Assembly: GCA_938083225.1 (NCBI GenBank)
Contig: CALKCH010000029.1
Span: 1-44,923 of the forward strand
From: Candidatus Bipolaricaulota bacterium
GTDB lineage: Bacteria; Bipolaricaulota; Bipolaricaulia; Bipolaricaulales; Bipolaricaulaceae
Length of the DNA: 44,923 nt
Reading direction: 5' to 3'
Shown here: in pieces, positions 14,951 to 22,842 of the stretch
Layout of the letters: each line of letters begins with the position of its first letter
How positions within the stretch are numbered: position 1 is the first letter of the stretch
The notes under the pieces: generated by a model
Databases searched by the model: none
The model's input: the letters and a program-made list of their open reading frames with translations, nothing else
Told to the model about the DNA's origin: nothing
Translations under genes and position numbers: made by a program

Positions 14951-16497
14951 TCCCCACTCGCTTTCACGCCGCCCATCCACAGCCCGATTTTTTCGGGGGT
15001 GAGTTCCACGGGTCGGGCTGTGCCCACAAACGCGCCCTCGTACATGAAACCCACCCGATCCGCAAGGGCCAAAACCTCGTCCAAATCAGCGGAGATGAGG
15101 AGGATGGCTCGCCCCTCGTCGCGCAGGCGCACCAAGAGGTCCCGGATAGATTGGGCCGCGCCGATGTCCAAACCCCTCGTGGGTTGGGCCGCCACCACCA
15201 CCTTAGGGTCCTTGGAGAGCTCCCGCCCCACAATGAGCTTCTGCTGATTGCCCCCGGAGAGGCTCTTCACCGGGGCGGTGACGCCCGCGGTTTGGATCCC
15301 GAACTCCTGCACCAACTTCAGGGCATGGCTCCGCACCCGCCAGGATCGCATGAGGCCAGCCCAGTGAAACATGGGCTCCCGTTGTATTCCCAAAATCGCA
15401 TTCTCCGCTACCGTGAAAGACAGGATAAGCCCGTGCTTCCAACGATCTTCCGGGATGTGGGCCAGCCCGAGGCGGTATAACTCCGGTGGGGAACGCCCCG
15501 TCACGTCTCGGCCCAACAGCCATACTTTGCCGGCCTCCGGCCGGCGAAGGCCACACAGGGCCTCGACGAGCTCCGTTTGGCCATTCCCTTCCACCCCGGC
15601 AACGCCGAAGATCTCCCCGGGATAGACGGCGAAGGAAAGGCTACGCACAGCAAGCTCACCGGTGTCCGAACGCACACGCAGATCCTGCACCACCAATGCT
15701 GGTTCATGACCAGAAGCGCGGCGGGATTCAACTTGAGCTTCTCTCTCCAAGGCCAACTCCACCGCGCGGCCCCCTCGAAAGTCCACCGCGGCTCCCACCA
15801 TCAGTTGGGCCAGCTCCCCGGCGGTGGTGTCTTTGGTCTGGACCTCGCCCGCCACTTTGCCCCGGCGCAAAACGACCACGCGATCCGTGACGGCCAAAGC
15901 TTCCTCGAGCTTGTGGGTGATGAACACCACGGTTTTTCCCTGCTCCCGCAAGTTGCGCAGGAACTGGAAAAGCTCCGCGGTCTCCACAGGCGTGAGGACG
16001 CTCGTGGGCTCGTCCAGGATGAGAAGATTCACATGGCGGGCGAGGACTTTGAGGATCTCCACGCGCTGGCGCTCCCCCACCGCGAGGTTCTCCACCGGCA
16101 CATCGAGGGGCACCCGAAGACCCGTGCTTTCGATCAAGTGTTCCAATCTTTGGCGCAGGACAGGAAGAGGTATCCCCCGCATGCCCAACGCCACGTTTTC
16201 CAAAGCGGTGAACGTGTCCACCAGGGCGAAGTGTTGGTGGACCATGCCGATGCCCAGTTCCAAGGCCTCTTTGGGGGAGCGGAATCGCACAGGGCCTTTG
16301 GGGGTGAGAAGCCGGCCAGAAGTAGGAGAAAGAAGGCCGGACAAGAGTTTCGTGAGGGTCGTTTTGCCTGCCCCGTTCTCTCCCAGAAGTCCAACGACTT
16401 CCCCTGCTTTTAAGGTTAGGTCCACCCCGGCGAGGGCCACAGTGCCGTCAGGGTAAACCTTGGTCAGGTTGTCGCCCCGCAGTATGAACTCATTCAT
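14947..16497 (-). CDS. BMP-family ABC transporter ATP-binding protein, tandem domains (NupO/RbsA-like)
   Basis: A 516-residue ATPase with two nucleotide-binding halves. Half one has Walker A GENGAGKTTLTKLLSGL near residue 37 and Walker B LLILDEPTSVLTP, but its signature region is AVGERQRVEILKVL in place of LSGGQ. Half two has a degenerate Walker A (GVEGNGQTELVEALCGL), LSGGNQQKLIVGREL and VVVAAQPTRGLD. This asymmetric pattern is normal for RbsA/NupO-type ATPases. The ATG at 16497 (MNEFILRGDNLTKVY) is chosen over a longer open frame. It overlaps the first permease by 4 nt and follows the binding protein gene by a 68-nt gap with a hairpin. Confidence 0.93.
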   Translation of the reverse strand: MNEFILRGDNLTKVYPDGTVALAGVDLTLKAGEVVGLLGENGAGKTTLTKLLSGLLSPTSGRLLTPKGPVRFRSPKEALELGIGMVHQHFALVDTFTALENVALGMRGIPLPVLRQRLEHLIESTGLRVPLDVPVENLAVGERQRVEILKVLARHVNLLILDEPTSVLTPVETAELFQFLRNLREQGKTVVFITHKLEEALAVTDRVVVLRRGKVAGEVQTKDTTAGELAQLMVGAAVDFRGGRAVELALEREAQVESRRASGHEPALVVQDLRVRSDTGELAVRSLSFAVYPGEIFGVAGVEGNGQTELVEALCGLRRPEAGKVWLLGRDVTGRSPPELYRLGLAHIPEDRWKHGLILSFTVAENAILGIQREPMFHWAGLMRSWRVRSHALKLVQEFGIQTAGVTAPVKSLSGGNQQKLIVGRELSKDPKVVVAAQPTRGLDIGAAQSIRDLLVRLRDEGRAILLISADLDEVLALADRVGFMYEGAFVGTARPVELTPEKIGLWMGGVKASGE

Positions 16498-16512
16498 GCT
16501 GCAGTCAGGAAA

Positions 16513-16549
16513 AGGGCCTGAGGCCATGCGGTTCAGGACCCCAGGCCCT
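16513..16549 (-). terminator. Possible attenuating hairpin between the BMP binding protein and ATPase genes
   Basis: AGGGCCTG and CAGGCCCT form an 8-bp perfect stem with a 21-nt loop, followed on the minus strand by TTTTCC, then the ATPase ATG 16 nt after the stem. Same layout as the phnD-phnC gap. The long loop makes it less certain than that one. Confidence 0.45.
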
Positions 16550-16565
16550 CGCCTCCGCCTGAGGG

Positions 16566-17723
16566 CTAGCGAGAAAGCGGGTATTGGGCCCGCACCGCGA
16601 GCATTTCCTCCCGCGTCTCCGGCTTGGGCACCACGATTTCTCCGGCCAAGATCTTGGACTCCAGCTCGTCCACCGCTTCCCAAATCCACGCGGGAATAGC
16701 GGCGCGCATGGCCTCCCAATTCGCGATGATCCGGGCTCGATCAGCTTCAGTGATGGCTCCAGCCTTGATGCCGAAGTCGATGAAGTCCAGAAGGTCCGGG
16801 TAGCGGCTGATGCCCACGCCTTTATTCTCCAGGCCCAAGGAGAGCACGCCGCCTTGGAATGTCCCTTCGTGCACCATTTGGATAGCTGTGTAGCAGCCGA
16901 CATCCACGCGCTTCATCATTGAGGCCACGACCTTGTTGCCGTCGCCCATCCAGTCCTGGTTAGCGTCCACACCGATCATGAACGGTGGTCCAGCCTCACG
17001 GTTCTCTTTGGCCAATTTTGCGGAAACCGCTTCTAGAATTCCGATGCCCAGTGGGCCCGCCACGTTGTATACCGCCACTGCGCCCTGCTCGAGCTGGGCC
17101 TCCGCCGCAGCCTTCCCCTTGGCAATATCGGAGAACGTCCCAGTGTACACCCAAAGCAACCCCACGGCCGCGGCCTTCCCTGTCACCTCGGCGTACTTCT
17201 TTAAGCCCCAATCGATGCCAAACCGGTATCCGCCCTCAAAGTGGTAGAGGACAGGAATCTCGATGCCGAGGACTACGCCCACGTAGGGGTAGCCGTACTC
17301 GGCAGCGAGCATGCCCGCTAGAGCCCCCACCAAGGCCGATCCCTCCTGCTCCTCAAATACGATGGAAAGCACGTTGGGCTGGGGAACGACCGCGTCGATG
17401 ATGCCGAATTTCTGGTGGGGGAATTCCGGAGCCACAGTGTTGAGAGCGTCAGCCAGTAGGAAGCCTACGCAAATGATGAGGTCGAACTTTCCGGTGCGCG
17501 CGGCGTTGCGAATGTTGGGGAGGTAATCGGCCGAGGTAGCGGATTGAATCTCCACCATCTCCCAGTTGAACGCGGCACAAGCTTCTTCTGTGCCCTTGAA
17601 GCCCATGTCGTTGAAGGAGAGATCCCCGCGGCCACCTACGTCGAGGATGAGAGCCACCCGGCCGGCGAAAACCGGCAAAGCCACCAACACCGCCACCAAA
17701 AAGACAAGACCCACTCGCTTCAT
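16566..17723 (-). CDS. BMP-family ABC transporter substrate-binding protein
   Basis: A 385-residue secreted binding protein. The signal peptide is clear (MKRVGLVFLVAVLVALPVFAG). The mature region starts RVALILDVGGRGDLSFNDMGFKG, the characteristic BMP/PnrA opening with the D-x-S-FND motif that contacts the nucleoside in PnrA. Later segments such as IICVGFLLADALNTVAPEFP, FGIIDAVV and GVDANQDWMGDGNKVVASMMKRVD fit the family. The frame is open further upstream, but the ATG at 17723 has AGGAGGGGG 7-9 nt before it. No lipobox cysteine is present, unlike many BMP lipoproteins. It is longer than usual (about 330) owing to a C-terminal tail. Confidence 0.93.
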   Translation of the reverse strand: MKRVGLVFLVAVLVALPVFAGRVALILDVGGRGDLSFNDMGFKGTEEACAAFNWEMVEIQSATSADYLPNIRNAARTGKFDLIICVGFLLADALNTVAPEFPHQKFGIIDAVVPQPNVLSIVFEEQEGSALVGALAGMLAAEYGYPYVGVVLGIEIPVLYHFEGGYRFGIDWGLKKYAEVTGKAAAVGLLWVYTGTFSDIAKGKAAAEAQLEQGAVAVYNVAGPLGIGILEAVSAKLAKENREAGPPFMIGVDANQDWMGDGNKVVASMMKRVDVGCYTAIQMVHEGTFQGGVLSLGLENKGVGISRYPDLLDFIDFGIKAGAITEADRARIIANWEAMRAAIPAWIWEAVDELESKILAGEIVVPKPETREEMLAVRAQYPLSR

Positions 17724-17781
17724 ACCCAATTCCCCCTCCTTTTGAGAAAGCACCCTTCGGGACAGCCCCGAGAGTTGGCCC

Positions 17782-17810
17782 ATGGTATGGGTACAGGGGG
17801 GAGAAGTCAA
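17782..17810 (-). promoter_or_regulatory. Promoter of the BMP importer operon
   Basis: -35 TTGACT (17810-17805), 17-nt spacer and -10 TACCAT (17787-17782) on the minus strand. Predicted start near 17775, giving a leader of about 52 nt with a small hairpin and an AGGAGGGGG ribosome binding site. Confidence 0.6.
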
Positions 17811-17939
17811 GCGGGGTTTGCGGAGGTCCTCTTCCTAAAGGGACTGCATCCCGTCAGGGAAAATTCTTTCCCACCCCGGTTCCCCATAGGGAGGAGGGGG
17901 CCCGAGAACGCGTTTGGAATAACCTCGACGGAGCGAGGA

Positions 17940-17965
17940 GGGGGAGGGGAGTTTTCCCCTCCCCC
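17940..17965. repeat. Perfect 11-bp GC-rich palindrome with GTTT loop
   Basis: GGGGGAGGGGA pairs with TCCCCTCCCCC around the loop GTTT (AAAC on the minus strand). No T run follows on either strand, so it is not a standard intrinsic terminator. It is the strongest hairpin in the gap. Confidence 0.8.
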
Positions 17966-18154
17966 GGCGAGGAGGAAGGAGGCCAGGAGGGGGTCATGGG
18001 CGTGCCTTGCGCCGATTCGAACGGCCACCCGCCCGCCGGGCTAAAGAAAACCCGAGAGGTAGGGCTGGAAACCCCTTTGGGCTGGCACCTTGCCCCGGCA
18101 CGCCAGGCCAACACCAACCTAGCCCTCGCCGGATACCACCAACAATGACAAACG

Positions 18155-18187
18155 CTGCAAAAGAAGGGGACCTTTGCGCTTCTGCAG
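18155..18187 (-). terminator. Possible terminator hairpin after the response regulator
   Basis: Starting 8 nt after the response regulator stop, on the minus strand CTGCAGAAG pairs with CTTC and TGCAG (9 bp, 3-nt bulge). No T run follows, so it could be a Rho-type or mRNA end structure. Confidence 0.3.
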
Positions 18188-18194
18188 AGAGACA

Positions 18195-18635
18195 CTAGTC
18201 CGGGAGCTTGGCGATGCGCCAATATTCCCACACCGTGGTGAGGAGGCGGTCGAATTCCTCGGGAGAGGCCGGTTTTTGCAGGAAGCCCGCGGCCCCGGAA
18301 TCATAGGCCCGCACCATGTCTTCCTCATCCGTGGACACGGTGAGCACCACCACCGGGATTTTCCGCAACCTCTCGTCCTTCTTCACCTCCTCCAACACCT
18401 CAAGCCCGCTCTTTTTGGGCAGGCGGAGATCCAAAAGGACGAGGTTCGGCCGCGGAGCTTGGGCGTAATTCTTGCGGCGGAACAAGAAATCCAGAGCCTC
18501 TTCCCCATCTTTGACCCAAAAGAGGTCGTAGCGCACGTTGGCCTTCTCCAGGCTCCGTACGGAGCGCTCGATCAATTCGTAGTGATACGCGTCATCCTCC
18601 ACCACCAGGATTGTCATCCGTCGCTCAATGGGCAT
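18195..18635 (-). CDS. Receiver-only response regulator (CheY/Rcp1-like)
   Basis: A 146-residue single receiver domain with no output domain. The acidic pocket is VVEDD near residue 12, the phosphorylated aspartate is in LVLLDLRLPKKSGLEVL near residue 68, the switch threonine is in VVLTVSTDEED and the conserved lysine is in GFLQKPAS. The long spacing before the phospho-Asp (YELIERSVRSLEKANVRYDLFWVKDGEEALDFLF) is typical of Rcp1-type regulators that partner phytochrome-like or PAS kinases. The start overlaps the kinase stop by 11 nt; ATG at 18617 is an alternative start. The output must be through protein contact or phosphorelay. Confidence 0.94.
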   Translation of the reverse strand: MPIERRMTILVVEDDAYHYELIERSVRSLEKANVRYDLFWVKDGEEALDFLFRRKNYAQAPRPNLVLLDLRLPKKSGLEVLEEVKKDERLRKIPVVVLTVSTDEEDMVRAYDSGAAGFLQKPASPEEFDRLLTTVWEYWRIAKLPD

Positions 18636-20445
18636 TGCTCTCCACCCCTTTTCTCACGGGCAGCCGCGGCAGGGTGAAGTAGAACGTGGCCCCCTGCCCA
18701 CCCTGCGACTCCGCCCAGATCCGGCCGCCGTGCTCCTCCACAATGCGGCGACATATGGCCAAGCCCGCACCGGTTCCCTCCTTCGTGCGATCCAATTGCT
18801 CAAACAACTGAAAGATCTTGTCCAAATACTCAGGAGGAATACCAGGACCATTGTCCCGCACCCAAAAGAGGTAGGTATCTCCGCGATGGGGCTTCCATCC
18901 CACTTCCACCACCGGTTTGGGCTTGTCACTGAATTTCACAGCGTTGTGGATGAGGTTGGAAAAGAGCTCGCTCAGAAGGCTGGGCCGGCCGTAGACGTGC
19001 GGCAGATCCGGCGAAATCCGCACTTCCACTCCGGTTAGCAAGGACCCCAAATCCACACATACATCCGTGAGAAGCTTGTTTAGGTCAACGGGCTCGAATT
19101 GGGAGGGATCCAGACGCATCTTGGAATAGCGAGAAAGATCCTCCAGCATGCGGTCCATGCGTTCCAGCCGGCCCCGGGCCAGCTCCAGGTCCCGCCGCAC
19201 CTCCAGCGGCAAAAGCCCATCGTGCTGGGCCAAGATCATCTGCACGTAGCCCAAGGCAGCGCGCGTGGGATTGCGCAGGTCGTGGGAGACAGCAGCGTTG
19301 AAGGACCGCAGGCGCTCGTTGGCCTCTTCCAAAAGCCCTTTTTGTTCGCGCAGCTCGGCCTCCAACTTCTTCAGGGCCGTGACGTCGGCGAAATAGTCCA
19401 CCCGGCCACACCGCCCACGGGCCCCAGCCAGGGGAACGCTGGAATACTGCAGCGTCCGCTCCTCCCGGCCCTGGCCAGGCCGGACACACACGATCATCCC
19501 CTCGAGACCGGTCCCAGCCTGATAGCTCTCGCGTACCGTCGCGAAGAAATTCTCCCCTTCCTCCAACACCATTCCGATGCGTTCCAAGAGGCGCAACACC
19601 GGGCGGCCAATCCAGGTATCCCGGTCCAAACTGAAGAACTTGCTCAGGGCCCGATTGGCCCAAAGCACCTGCCCTTTGGCATCCACGAAGATGACCCCGA
19701 TGTCCAACGCATCAATGCCATCCTCGATGAGATGCCGATAGCGTGCCCGTTCCTCCGCCAGTTCCAGCTGAAGCTTTTGTAGATCGGAGAGGTCTCGAGC
19801 CTCCAAAACCGCGAGCTTTCCCGTAACCCGCCGGGCCTGGACTTCCACGCTCAAAAAGCTTCGATCCTCTTTGAGGAAACGCACCCGGACTTCCCGGATT
19901 TCTCCGCGCTCGAACAGCCTCTCTAGGTCCAGCCGAAAATGCCCGAGATCTTCGGGATGCAAATACTCGGTGACGTGCAAGGTGCGCCGATACGGCCAGC
20001 CCAAAAGCTCAAGGGAGCGGCGATTGCGACGCAGCACGTTTCCCTCCCGGTCGATCACGTGCAAGATGTTCAGGGAGTTCTCGAATACCTCCACACCGTA
20101 GGCGAGTTCTAATTTGCGTTGCGTCTGGCGGTGGGAAGTCTGGCGGCGCACGAGATGGCCCGCTCCGCATCCCAGGAAAGTCACCCCGCCCAAAAGGAGG
20201 GCTTCCGCGAGGAAAATGGGGAGCGGCTGAGTCCAAAGGGCGGGAGCAGCCAGAGCTAAGGCCGCCAGCGGCGCAACCAAGGCCCACGGCCAGCGTACAG
20301 CCAAAACGGCAATGAACACCCACCCACCAGTGAGGACCGCAAGGAAAAGGGGCTCATGGGCCAACCCCAGTTCCCAAAGGAACAAGGCACAGAGCAAAAA
20401 TGTGCCCACCACCCAAGGCCAGCGCACCAAGCGCAAACGCTTCAT
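18625..20445 (-). CDS. Membrane-anchored PAS-PAS sensor histidine kinase
   Basis: A 606-residue kinase. Residues 1 to about 115 hold four or five hydrophobic helices. PAS 1 covers about 135-235 (VFENSLNILHVIDREGNVLRRN), PAS 2 about 250-365 (LDIGVIFVDAKGQVLWANRALSKFF). A coiled segment leads to the phospho-acceptor H-box FNAAVSHDLRNPTRA, followed by the N-box NLIHNAVKFS, G1 DNGPGIP and G2 GTGAGLAICRRIVEEHGG. All catalytic boxes are intact. ATG at 20445 is chosen (AAGGG just upstream); the frame is open a little further. Partner is the overlapping response regulator. The Crp/Fnr gene upstream is 58 nt away on the same strand. The signal sensed is unknown; no heme or flavin motif is obvious. Confidence 0.93.
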   Translation of the reverse strand: MKRLRLVRWPWVVGTFLLCALFLWELGLAHEPLFLAVLTGGWVFIAVLAVRWPWALVAPLAALALAAPALWTQPLPIFLAEALLLGGVTFLGCGAGHLVRRQTSHRQTQRKLELAYGVEVFENSLNILHVIDREGNVLRRNRRSLELLGWPYRRTLHVTEYLHPEDLGHFRLDLERLFERGEIREVRVRFLKEDRSFLSVEVQARRVTGKLAVLEARDLSDLQKLQLELAEERARYRHLIEDGIDALDIGVIFVDAKGQVLWANRALSKFFSLDRDTWIGRPVLRLLERIGMVLEEGENFFATVRESYQAGTGLEGMIVCVRPGQGREERTLQYSSVPLAGARGRCGRVDYFADVTALKKLEAELREQKGLLEEANERLRSFNAAVSHDLRNPTRAALGYVQMILAQHDGLLPLEVRRDLELARGRLERMDRMLEDLSRYSKMRLDPSQFEPVDLNKLLTDVCVDLGSLLTGVEVRISPDLPHVYGRPSLLSELFSNLIHNAVKFSDKPKPVVEVGWKPHRGDTYLFWVRDNGPGIPPEYLDKIFQLFEQLDRTKEGTGAGLAICRRIVEEHGGRIWAESQGGQGATFYFTLPRLPVRKGVESNAH

Positions 20446-20503
20446 AACCCTTAGGTTTCTATCCCCGCAGCGCTTCCCCGCCAAGGACAGAGGTCACAAA
20501 GAC

Positions 20504-21178
20504 TCAGATAATGATGGCCTTGTCGATTTCCAAGGCGAAGGGCTCGGCCAAACGTCGGAGGTAGTCCTCTTTGATCACGGTGATGCGGCGGTTGTCCACA
20601 CTGATAATCCCCCGCGTTTCGAGCTCACTTAAGGTCCGAATCGCCGTTTTTGAGGAGACACCAGCCATCTCCGCAAGCTCCGCCCGCGAAAGCTCCAAGC
20701 CCAATCGGTCTAAGGCCAGGATAAGCCGAGCCAGCCGCTCCTTGCTGGAGGCGTACGAGCGCTCGGCCAGCTTGTTTTGGAAGGCCTTGAGTTCCAGGGA
20801 AAGGTACTCGAAGAAGCGGAAGATCACCTTCGGGTGGTGTTCCAAGAAAAAGAAGAAATCTCCGCGCTCGATAAAGCCCACGGTGGAGGGGATGAGGGTC
20901 TTGGCATACGCGTTGTGCAGGCCCTTATCAAAGAGGGTGGTCTCGCCCAGAAGCCCGCCGGGCCCGACGATCTTGAGGATCTGGGATTTGCCTTTAGCGC
21001 TGCGCTTTACCAGTTTCACCGCTCCCTTGAAAACTAAATAGAAGCCAAAGGCAGGCGCACCTTCCATGAAGATGAGCTCCTCCTCGCCGTAGTCAATCTT
21101 CCGCAGCTGGGCCTCAATTTTTTGGAGCTCCTCGGGCTTAAGATCCTTGAACACCCGGAAATCTTTAAGTTCAACCAT
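20504..21178 (-). CDS. Crp/Fnr family transcriptional regulator
   Basis: A 224-residue regulator. Residues 1-115 form a cyclic-nucleotide-binding beta-roll (IDYGEEELIFMEGAPAFGFYLVFKGAVKLVKRS, then PGGLLGETTLFD). A long helix links to a C-terminal winged helix with recognition sequence LSRAELAEMAGVSSKTAIRTLSELETRGIISV. No Fnr-type N-terminal cysteine cluster is visible, so a small-molecule or redox ligand other than Fe-S is more likely. The ATG at 21178 has GAGGG just upstream and the correct distance to a promoter at 21196-21225; the longer open frame is not needed. It heads a probable operon with the kinase and response regulator. Confidence 0.93.
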   Translation of the reverse strand: MVELKDFRVFKDLKPEELQKIEAQLRKIDYGEEELIFMEGAPAFGFYLVFKGAVKLVKRSAKGKSQILKIVGPGGLLGETTLFDKGLHNAYAKTLIPSTVGFIERGDFFFFLEHHPKVIFRFFEYLSLELKAFQNKLAERSYASSKERLARLILALDRLGLELSRAELAEMAGVSSKTAIRTLSELETRGIISVDNRRITVIKEDYLRRLAEPFALEIDKAIII

Positions 21179-21195
21179 ACCCTCACCCAAAACAC

Positions 21196-21225
21196 AGTCT
21201 ACCGCGAGCCTGGCCAAGGCGTCAA
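21196..21225 (-). promoter_or_regulatory. Promoter of the Crp/Fnr-kinase-regulator operon
   Basis: -35 TTGACG (21225-21220), 18-nt spacer and -10 TAGACT (21201-21196) on the minus strand; leader of about 12 nt before the ATG, carrying GAGGG. Confidence 0.6.
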
Positions 21226-21302
21226 ATCTGAGTCTTCCCCCAACCCCTTCCCCTTGGCCTTCTCCCGTTTCCAACCCTTCTTTTCTTGGCGGAGGATTTG
21301 TC

Positions 21303-21330
21303 TTGACAGGGAGAAGGTGGAACGTAGAAT
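21303..21330 (+). promoter_or_regulatory. Strong sigma-70-type promoter for tRNA-Leu (and probably gatA)
   Basis: -35 TTGACA (perfect, 21303-21308), 16-nt spacer and -10 TAGAAT (21325-21330). Predicted start near 21337, 4 nt before the mature tRNA 5' end. No other promoter is seen before gatA. Confidence 0.75.
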
Positions 21331-21340
21331 GCCGAGACCA

Positions 21341-21428
21341 GCCGGGGTGGCGGAACTGGCAGACGCGCTGGACTCAGGATCCAGTGGGGTATCCACCCCC
21401 CGTGTGGGTTCAAATCCCACCCCCGGCA
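21341..21428 (+). tRNA. tRNA-Leu, anticodon CAG
   Basis: An 88-nt class II tRNA. The acceptor stem GCCGGGG pairs with CCCCGGC, discriminator A. The anticodon stem is CTGGA/TCCAG with loop CTCAGGA, so the anticodon is CAG (21375-21377), reading CUG leucine codons. A long variable arm follows and the T arm has GGTTCAAATCC. CCA is not encoded (ATTT follows), so it must be added by a nucleotidyltransferase. The 3' end is only 7 nt before the gatA start. Confidence 0.96.
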
Positions 21429-21435
21429 TTTCACC

Positions 21436-22842
21436 TTGCGCCCTCGTGACCTTTGTGCATACCGCGAGGCCCTCTCCCGAGGGGAATCTACGCTTACCGA
21501 AGTCGTGGAGGAGCTATACCGCAACATCGCGGAGAAAGAACCGATCATCCACGCCTTTCTATCCCTGGCCCAAAAGGACGAGCTTTTGGCCGAGGCTAAA
21601 GGCCAAGAACACACGGATCTCCAGGGGTTGCCCATCGCCATCAAGGACAACATTTGTACCCGGGAATTCCCCACTACCTGCGCCTCGCGGTTGCTCACTG
21701 ACTATCGTTCTCCCTACGAGGCTACGGCGGTAGCGCGCCTGAAGGCCGCGGGGGCCCAAGTCCAGGGCAAAACGAACCTCGATGAGTTCGCCATGGGTTC
21801 TTCCACAGAGAACTCGGCATTTGGGCCGACCCGTAATCCCTGGGACCCCGCGCGGGTTCCCGGCGGATCGTCGGGAGGATCCGCGGCGGCGGTGGCCGCG
21901 GGCGAAGCTTTGGCCGCGTTGGGATCCGATACGGGTGGCTCCGTTCGCCAACCCGCTGCCCTGTGCGGGGTGGTTGGTCTTCGCCCTACCTACGGCCTGG
22001 TCTCGCGTTATGGCCTCGTGGCCTTCGCCTCCTCTTTGGACATCATTGGCCCCATCACCCGTTCGGTGCGGGACGCAGCTCTGATGCTCTCCCTCATCGC
22101 CGGCTATGACCCCCGCGATTCCACAAGCCTGCGGTTGCCCTCCCAGGATTACTTGCGTGAACTCCAACCGAACCTCGCCGGGCTGCGTCTGGGCCTGCCC
22201 CGGGAATACAGGCCCAAGGAACTCGGCCCTCAGGCTCTGGCTCTGGTGGACCGGTGGTGTGCGGAGGCCGAATCCCTGGGCGCCCAAATCCAGGAGATCT
22301 CCCTCCCCCTCACAGAATACGCCCTTCCTGCCTACTACCTGATCGCCTCAGCCGAGGCCTCGGCCAATCTCGCCCGCTACGACGGGGTGCGTTACACCTT
22401 GCGCGCGCCAGCGCCAGAAGTGGGGGAAATGATTGCCCAAAGCCGAACCTTAGGGTTCGGTCCCGAGGTGAAACGCCGCATCGCCCTGGGTACTTTCGCC
22501 CTCTCCGCTGGGTATTACGATCAGTACTACGCAAAAGCGCAAAAGGTGCGCACCCTCATCGCTCAAGAATTCGCCAAAGCCTTCGAAGAAGTCCAGCTCA
22601 TCTTGGGTCCAACCTCTCCGACCCCCGCCTTTCGACTGGGGGAGAAAGCGGATCCGCTTTCCATGTATCTCTCCGATCTCTTCACCATTCCTTCGGCTTT
22701 GGCCGGGCTTCCGGCCATTTCCATTCCGGGCGGGGCCGTAGACGGCCTTCCCTTTGGCCTGCAGCTCATTGGCCCGCGACTTTCCGAGAAACTACTCCTT
22801 TCTGCGGCCTGGGCATTGGAAGAGGCCCTGAGCACCCGATGA
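21436..22842 (+). CDS. gatA: Glutamyl/aspartyl-tRNA amidotransferase subunit A
   Basis: A 468-residue amidase-signature enzyme, the glutaminase subunit of GatCAB, which converts Glu-tRNA(Gln) and Asp-tRNA(Asn) to the amide forms. The Ser-cisSer-Lys triad is K70 (GLPIAIKDN), S145 (VPGGSSGGSAAAVA) and S169 (GSDTGGSVRQPA). Also present are KTNLDEFAMGSSTENSAFGP and the C-terminal GLPAISIPGG. The only in-frame start is TTG at 21436, giving LRPRDLCAYREALSRGE; no ATG or GTG and no Shine-Dalgarno lie between the tRNA and this codon. No gatB or gatC is in the window. Its stop overlaps the next gene (ATGA). Confidence 0.95.
   Translation: MRPRDLCAYREALSRGESTLTEVVEELYRNIAEKEPIIHAFLSLAQKDELLAEAKGQEHTDLQGLPIAIKDNICTREFPTTCASRLLTDYRSPYEATAVARLKAAGAQVQGKTNLDEFAMGSSTENSAFGPTRNPWDPARVPGGSSGGSAAAVAAGEALAALGSDTGGSVRQPAALCGVVGLRPTYGLVSRYGLVAFASSLDIIGPITRSVRDAALMLSLIAGYDPRDSTSLRLPSQDYLRELQPNLAGLRLGLPREYRPKELGPQALALVDRWCAEAESLGAQIQEISLPLTEYALPAYYLIASAEASANLARYDGVRYTLRAPAPEVGEMIAQSRTLGFGPEVKRRIALGTFALSAGYYDQYYAKAQKVRTLIAQEFAKAFEEVQLILGPTSPTPAFRLGEKADPLSMYLSDLFTIPSALAGLPAISIPGGAVDGLPFGLQLIGPRLSEKLLLSAAWALEEALSTR

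Larger units (their letters stand above)
17811..18194. other. Non-coding gap rich in hairpins, possible structured RNA
   Basis: This 384-nt stretch lies between the response regulator stop and the BMP promoter. It has no convincing gene: frames through it are shadow-like, rich in Pro/Ser/Arg. It holds a perfect 11-bp palindrome with a 4-nt loop (17940-17965). It also holds a long-range 8-bp pairing GGCGTGCC (17999-18006) with GGCACGCC (18097-18104) that closes a loop of about 90 nt. I tested it by eye for RNase P RNA, tmRNA, SRP RNA, 6S RNA and common riboswitches and found no match; a GTTCGAATC T-loop-like motif near 18014-18022 is not part of a tRNA I can fold. Confidence 0.4.

Noticed and set aside
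18005-18030. T-loop-like GTTCGAATC on the minus strand, suggesting a tRNA or tmRNA end
   Set aside because: TTCGAA is its own reverse complement and the flanking stem gives only four pairs. I find no acceptor, D or anticodon arm at the right distances, so it does not fold as a tRNA or tmRNA.
17854-18231. Open frame of 125 codons on the minus strand across the non-coding gap
   Set aside because: It overlaps the response regulator in another frame, is rich in Pro, Ser and Arg, has no ribosome binding site and matches no family pattern. It looks like a GC-driven shadow.
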